A DNA stretch of 6,152 nt, from contig DKLE01000115.1 in NCBI GenBank assembly GCA_002455605.1, positions 1 to 6,152 of the forward strand. Reading direction: 5' to 3'. The number at the start of each line of letters is the position of its first letter. The stretch's first letter is position 1. Both the position numbers and the translations under genes were made by a program. This document shows positions 5,809-6,152 of the stretch, in pieces. This DNA is from Firmicutes bacterium UBA6648. Lineage in GTDB: Bacteria; Bacillota; Clostridia; Peptostreptococcales; Anaerovoracaceae. The notes below the pieces were generated by a model. The model ran no database searches and had not been told where the DNA came from. It saw only the letters and a program-made list of their open reading frames with translations.

Positions 5809-6000
5809 ATTCGTACCAATCTCCGTATAGAAGAAAAGGTGGCTGCCGATTCATGCAGTTTGCAGAGGCAGTATTCACATACATAGTGATATTGGTTATT
5901 TGCAGATTACTTGCCACAATATAATTTTCAGAGTTAATATCAACAGTGACTGAAAAGATGGCAGTATCTTTGTTTTGTGAGAAGTTTGTTACCAGCGTAC
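5807..6000 (-). pseudogene. start-less protein-like open frame, possible gene remnant
   Basis: On the minus strand a frame is open from about 6000 down to a TAA at 5807-5809, about 63 codons, with protein-like alternation of hydrophobic and polar residues (for example IFSVTVDINSENYIV and PFLLYGDWYE at the end). No ATG, GTG or TTG with a ribosome binding site stands at its head, and reading further up runs through the terminator at 6002-6030 and into the end of the neighbouring gene in another frame. It may be the eroded C-terminal part of a former gene, or chance. No family was recognised. Confidence 0.25.
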
Positions 6001-6001
6001 A

Positions 6002-6030
6002 AAAGACCCCCTGATGAACAGGGGGTCTTT
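6002..6030 (-). terminator. intrinsic terminator of the gene entering from the right edge
   Basis: AAAGACCCCCTG (6002-6013) pairs perfectly with CAGGGGGTCTTT (6019-6030), with loop ATGAA. On the minus strand the stem ends in TCTTTTG. It lies about 45 bases after the minus-strand stop codon at 6076-6078, and no + strand gene needs it. The GC-rich stem stands out in this AT-rich region. Confidence 0.8.
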
Positions 6031-6075
6031 GACCGTTAATACAGTAATTTATGCGATTATATTTTATATATATTA

Positions 6076-6152
6076 TTATAAATTTTCTTTTTTAAGTCTA
6101 ACATCTGGTTCTGCCGGAAGCTTGAATAATGGGATGAATCGGTCAAGACCAG
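6076..6152 (-). CDS. C-terminal end of an unidentified minus-strand protein (partial)
   Basis: A minus-strand frame enters from the right edge and ends at TAA (6078 to 6076) after 24 complete codons. The last residues are PLFKLPAEPDVRLKKENL, preceded by Gly-Leu-Asp-Arg-Phe-Ile. The other two minus-strand frames are less convincing, one stopping within three codons. The strong terminator at 6002-6030 supports a real gene end here. The product was not recognised. Confidence 0.6.
   Translation of the reverse strand, partial: GLDRFIPLFKLPAEPDVRLKKENL

Noticed and set aside
5621..5830. + strand open frame of 69 codons after the araC-type gene
   Set aside because: It starts with TTG inside the region of the 5625-5658 hairpin, has no ribosome binding site, and crosses the nested inverted repeat.

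Overview
The window reads as chromosomal DNA of a low-GC, motile, spore-forming member of the Clostridia. The grounds are AT-rich intergenic DNA, strong AAGGAGG-type ribosome binding sites, TATAAT-type promoters, a CheV/CheW chemotaxis coupling protein of clostridial flavour and a CwlD-type amidase, an enzyme of spore cortex maturation. No transposase, phage gene, tRNA, rRNA or CRISPR array was found.

Layout. Bases 1-57 are the tail of an unidentified + strand gene, closed by a strong intrinsic terminator. A promoter then drives a CheV-type CheW-domain protein (197-670) and, 37 bases later, a PhzF-family isomerase (708-1580), probably as one transcript. PhzF converges on an alanyl-tRNA editing protein of the long AlaX type (1615-2856, minus strand), and one near-perfect palindrome (1580-1610) ends both. 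The editing gene and cwlD (3010-3774, +) diverge from a short AT-rich spacer with overlapping promoters.

Between cwlD and the next gene lie 287 non-coding bases (3775-4061) that hold two perfect tandem DnaA boxes, two one-mismatch boxes and several weaker ones around a very AT-rich stretch. It resembles an origin or a DnaA-titration/regulatory site although no dnaA, dnaN or rpmH is in view. This is the most interesting non-coding signal. The following gene (4062-5594) encodes an AraC-family regulator whose C-terminal ~160 residues look like the end of a GH39 beta-xylosidase without the catalytic barrel.

The last ~480 bases before the final gene (5595-6075) hold a 15-bp hairpin, a ~100-base nested inverted repeat with a T-run, a protein-like open frame on the minus strand that lacks a start, a doubtful 23-codon hydrophobic peptide, and a minus-strand terminator. 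The terminator belongs to a gene whose C-terminal end (6076-6152, minus) enters the window from the right edge.

The genes do not form one pathway: chemotaxis coupling, small-metabolite isomerisation, tRNA proofreading, spore cortex modification and a sugar-type transcriptional regulator sit side by side. Gene names rest on motif recognition by eye; no database search was possible.
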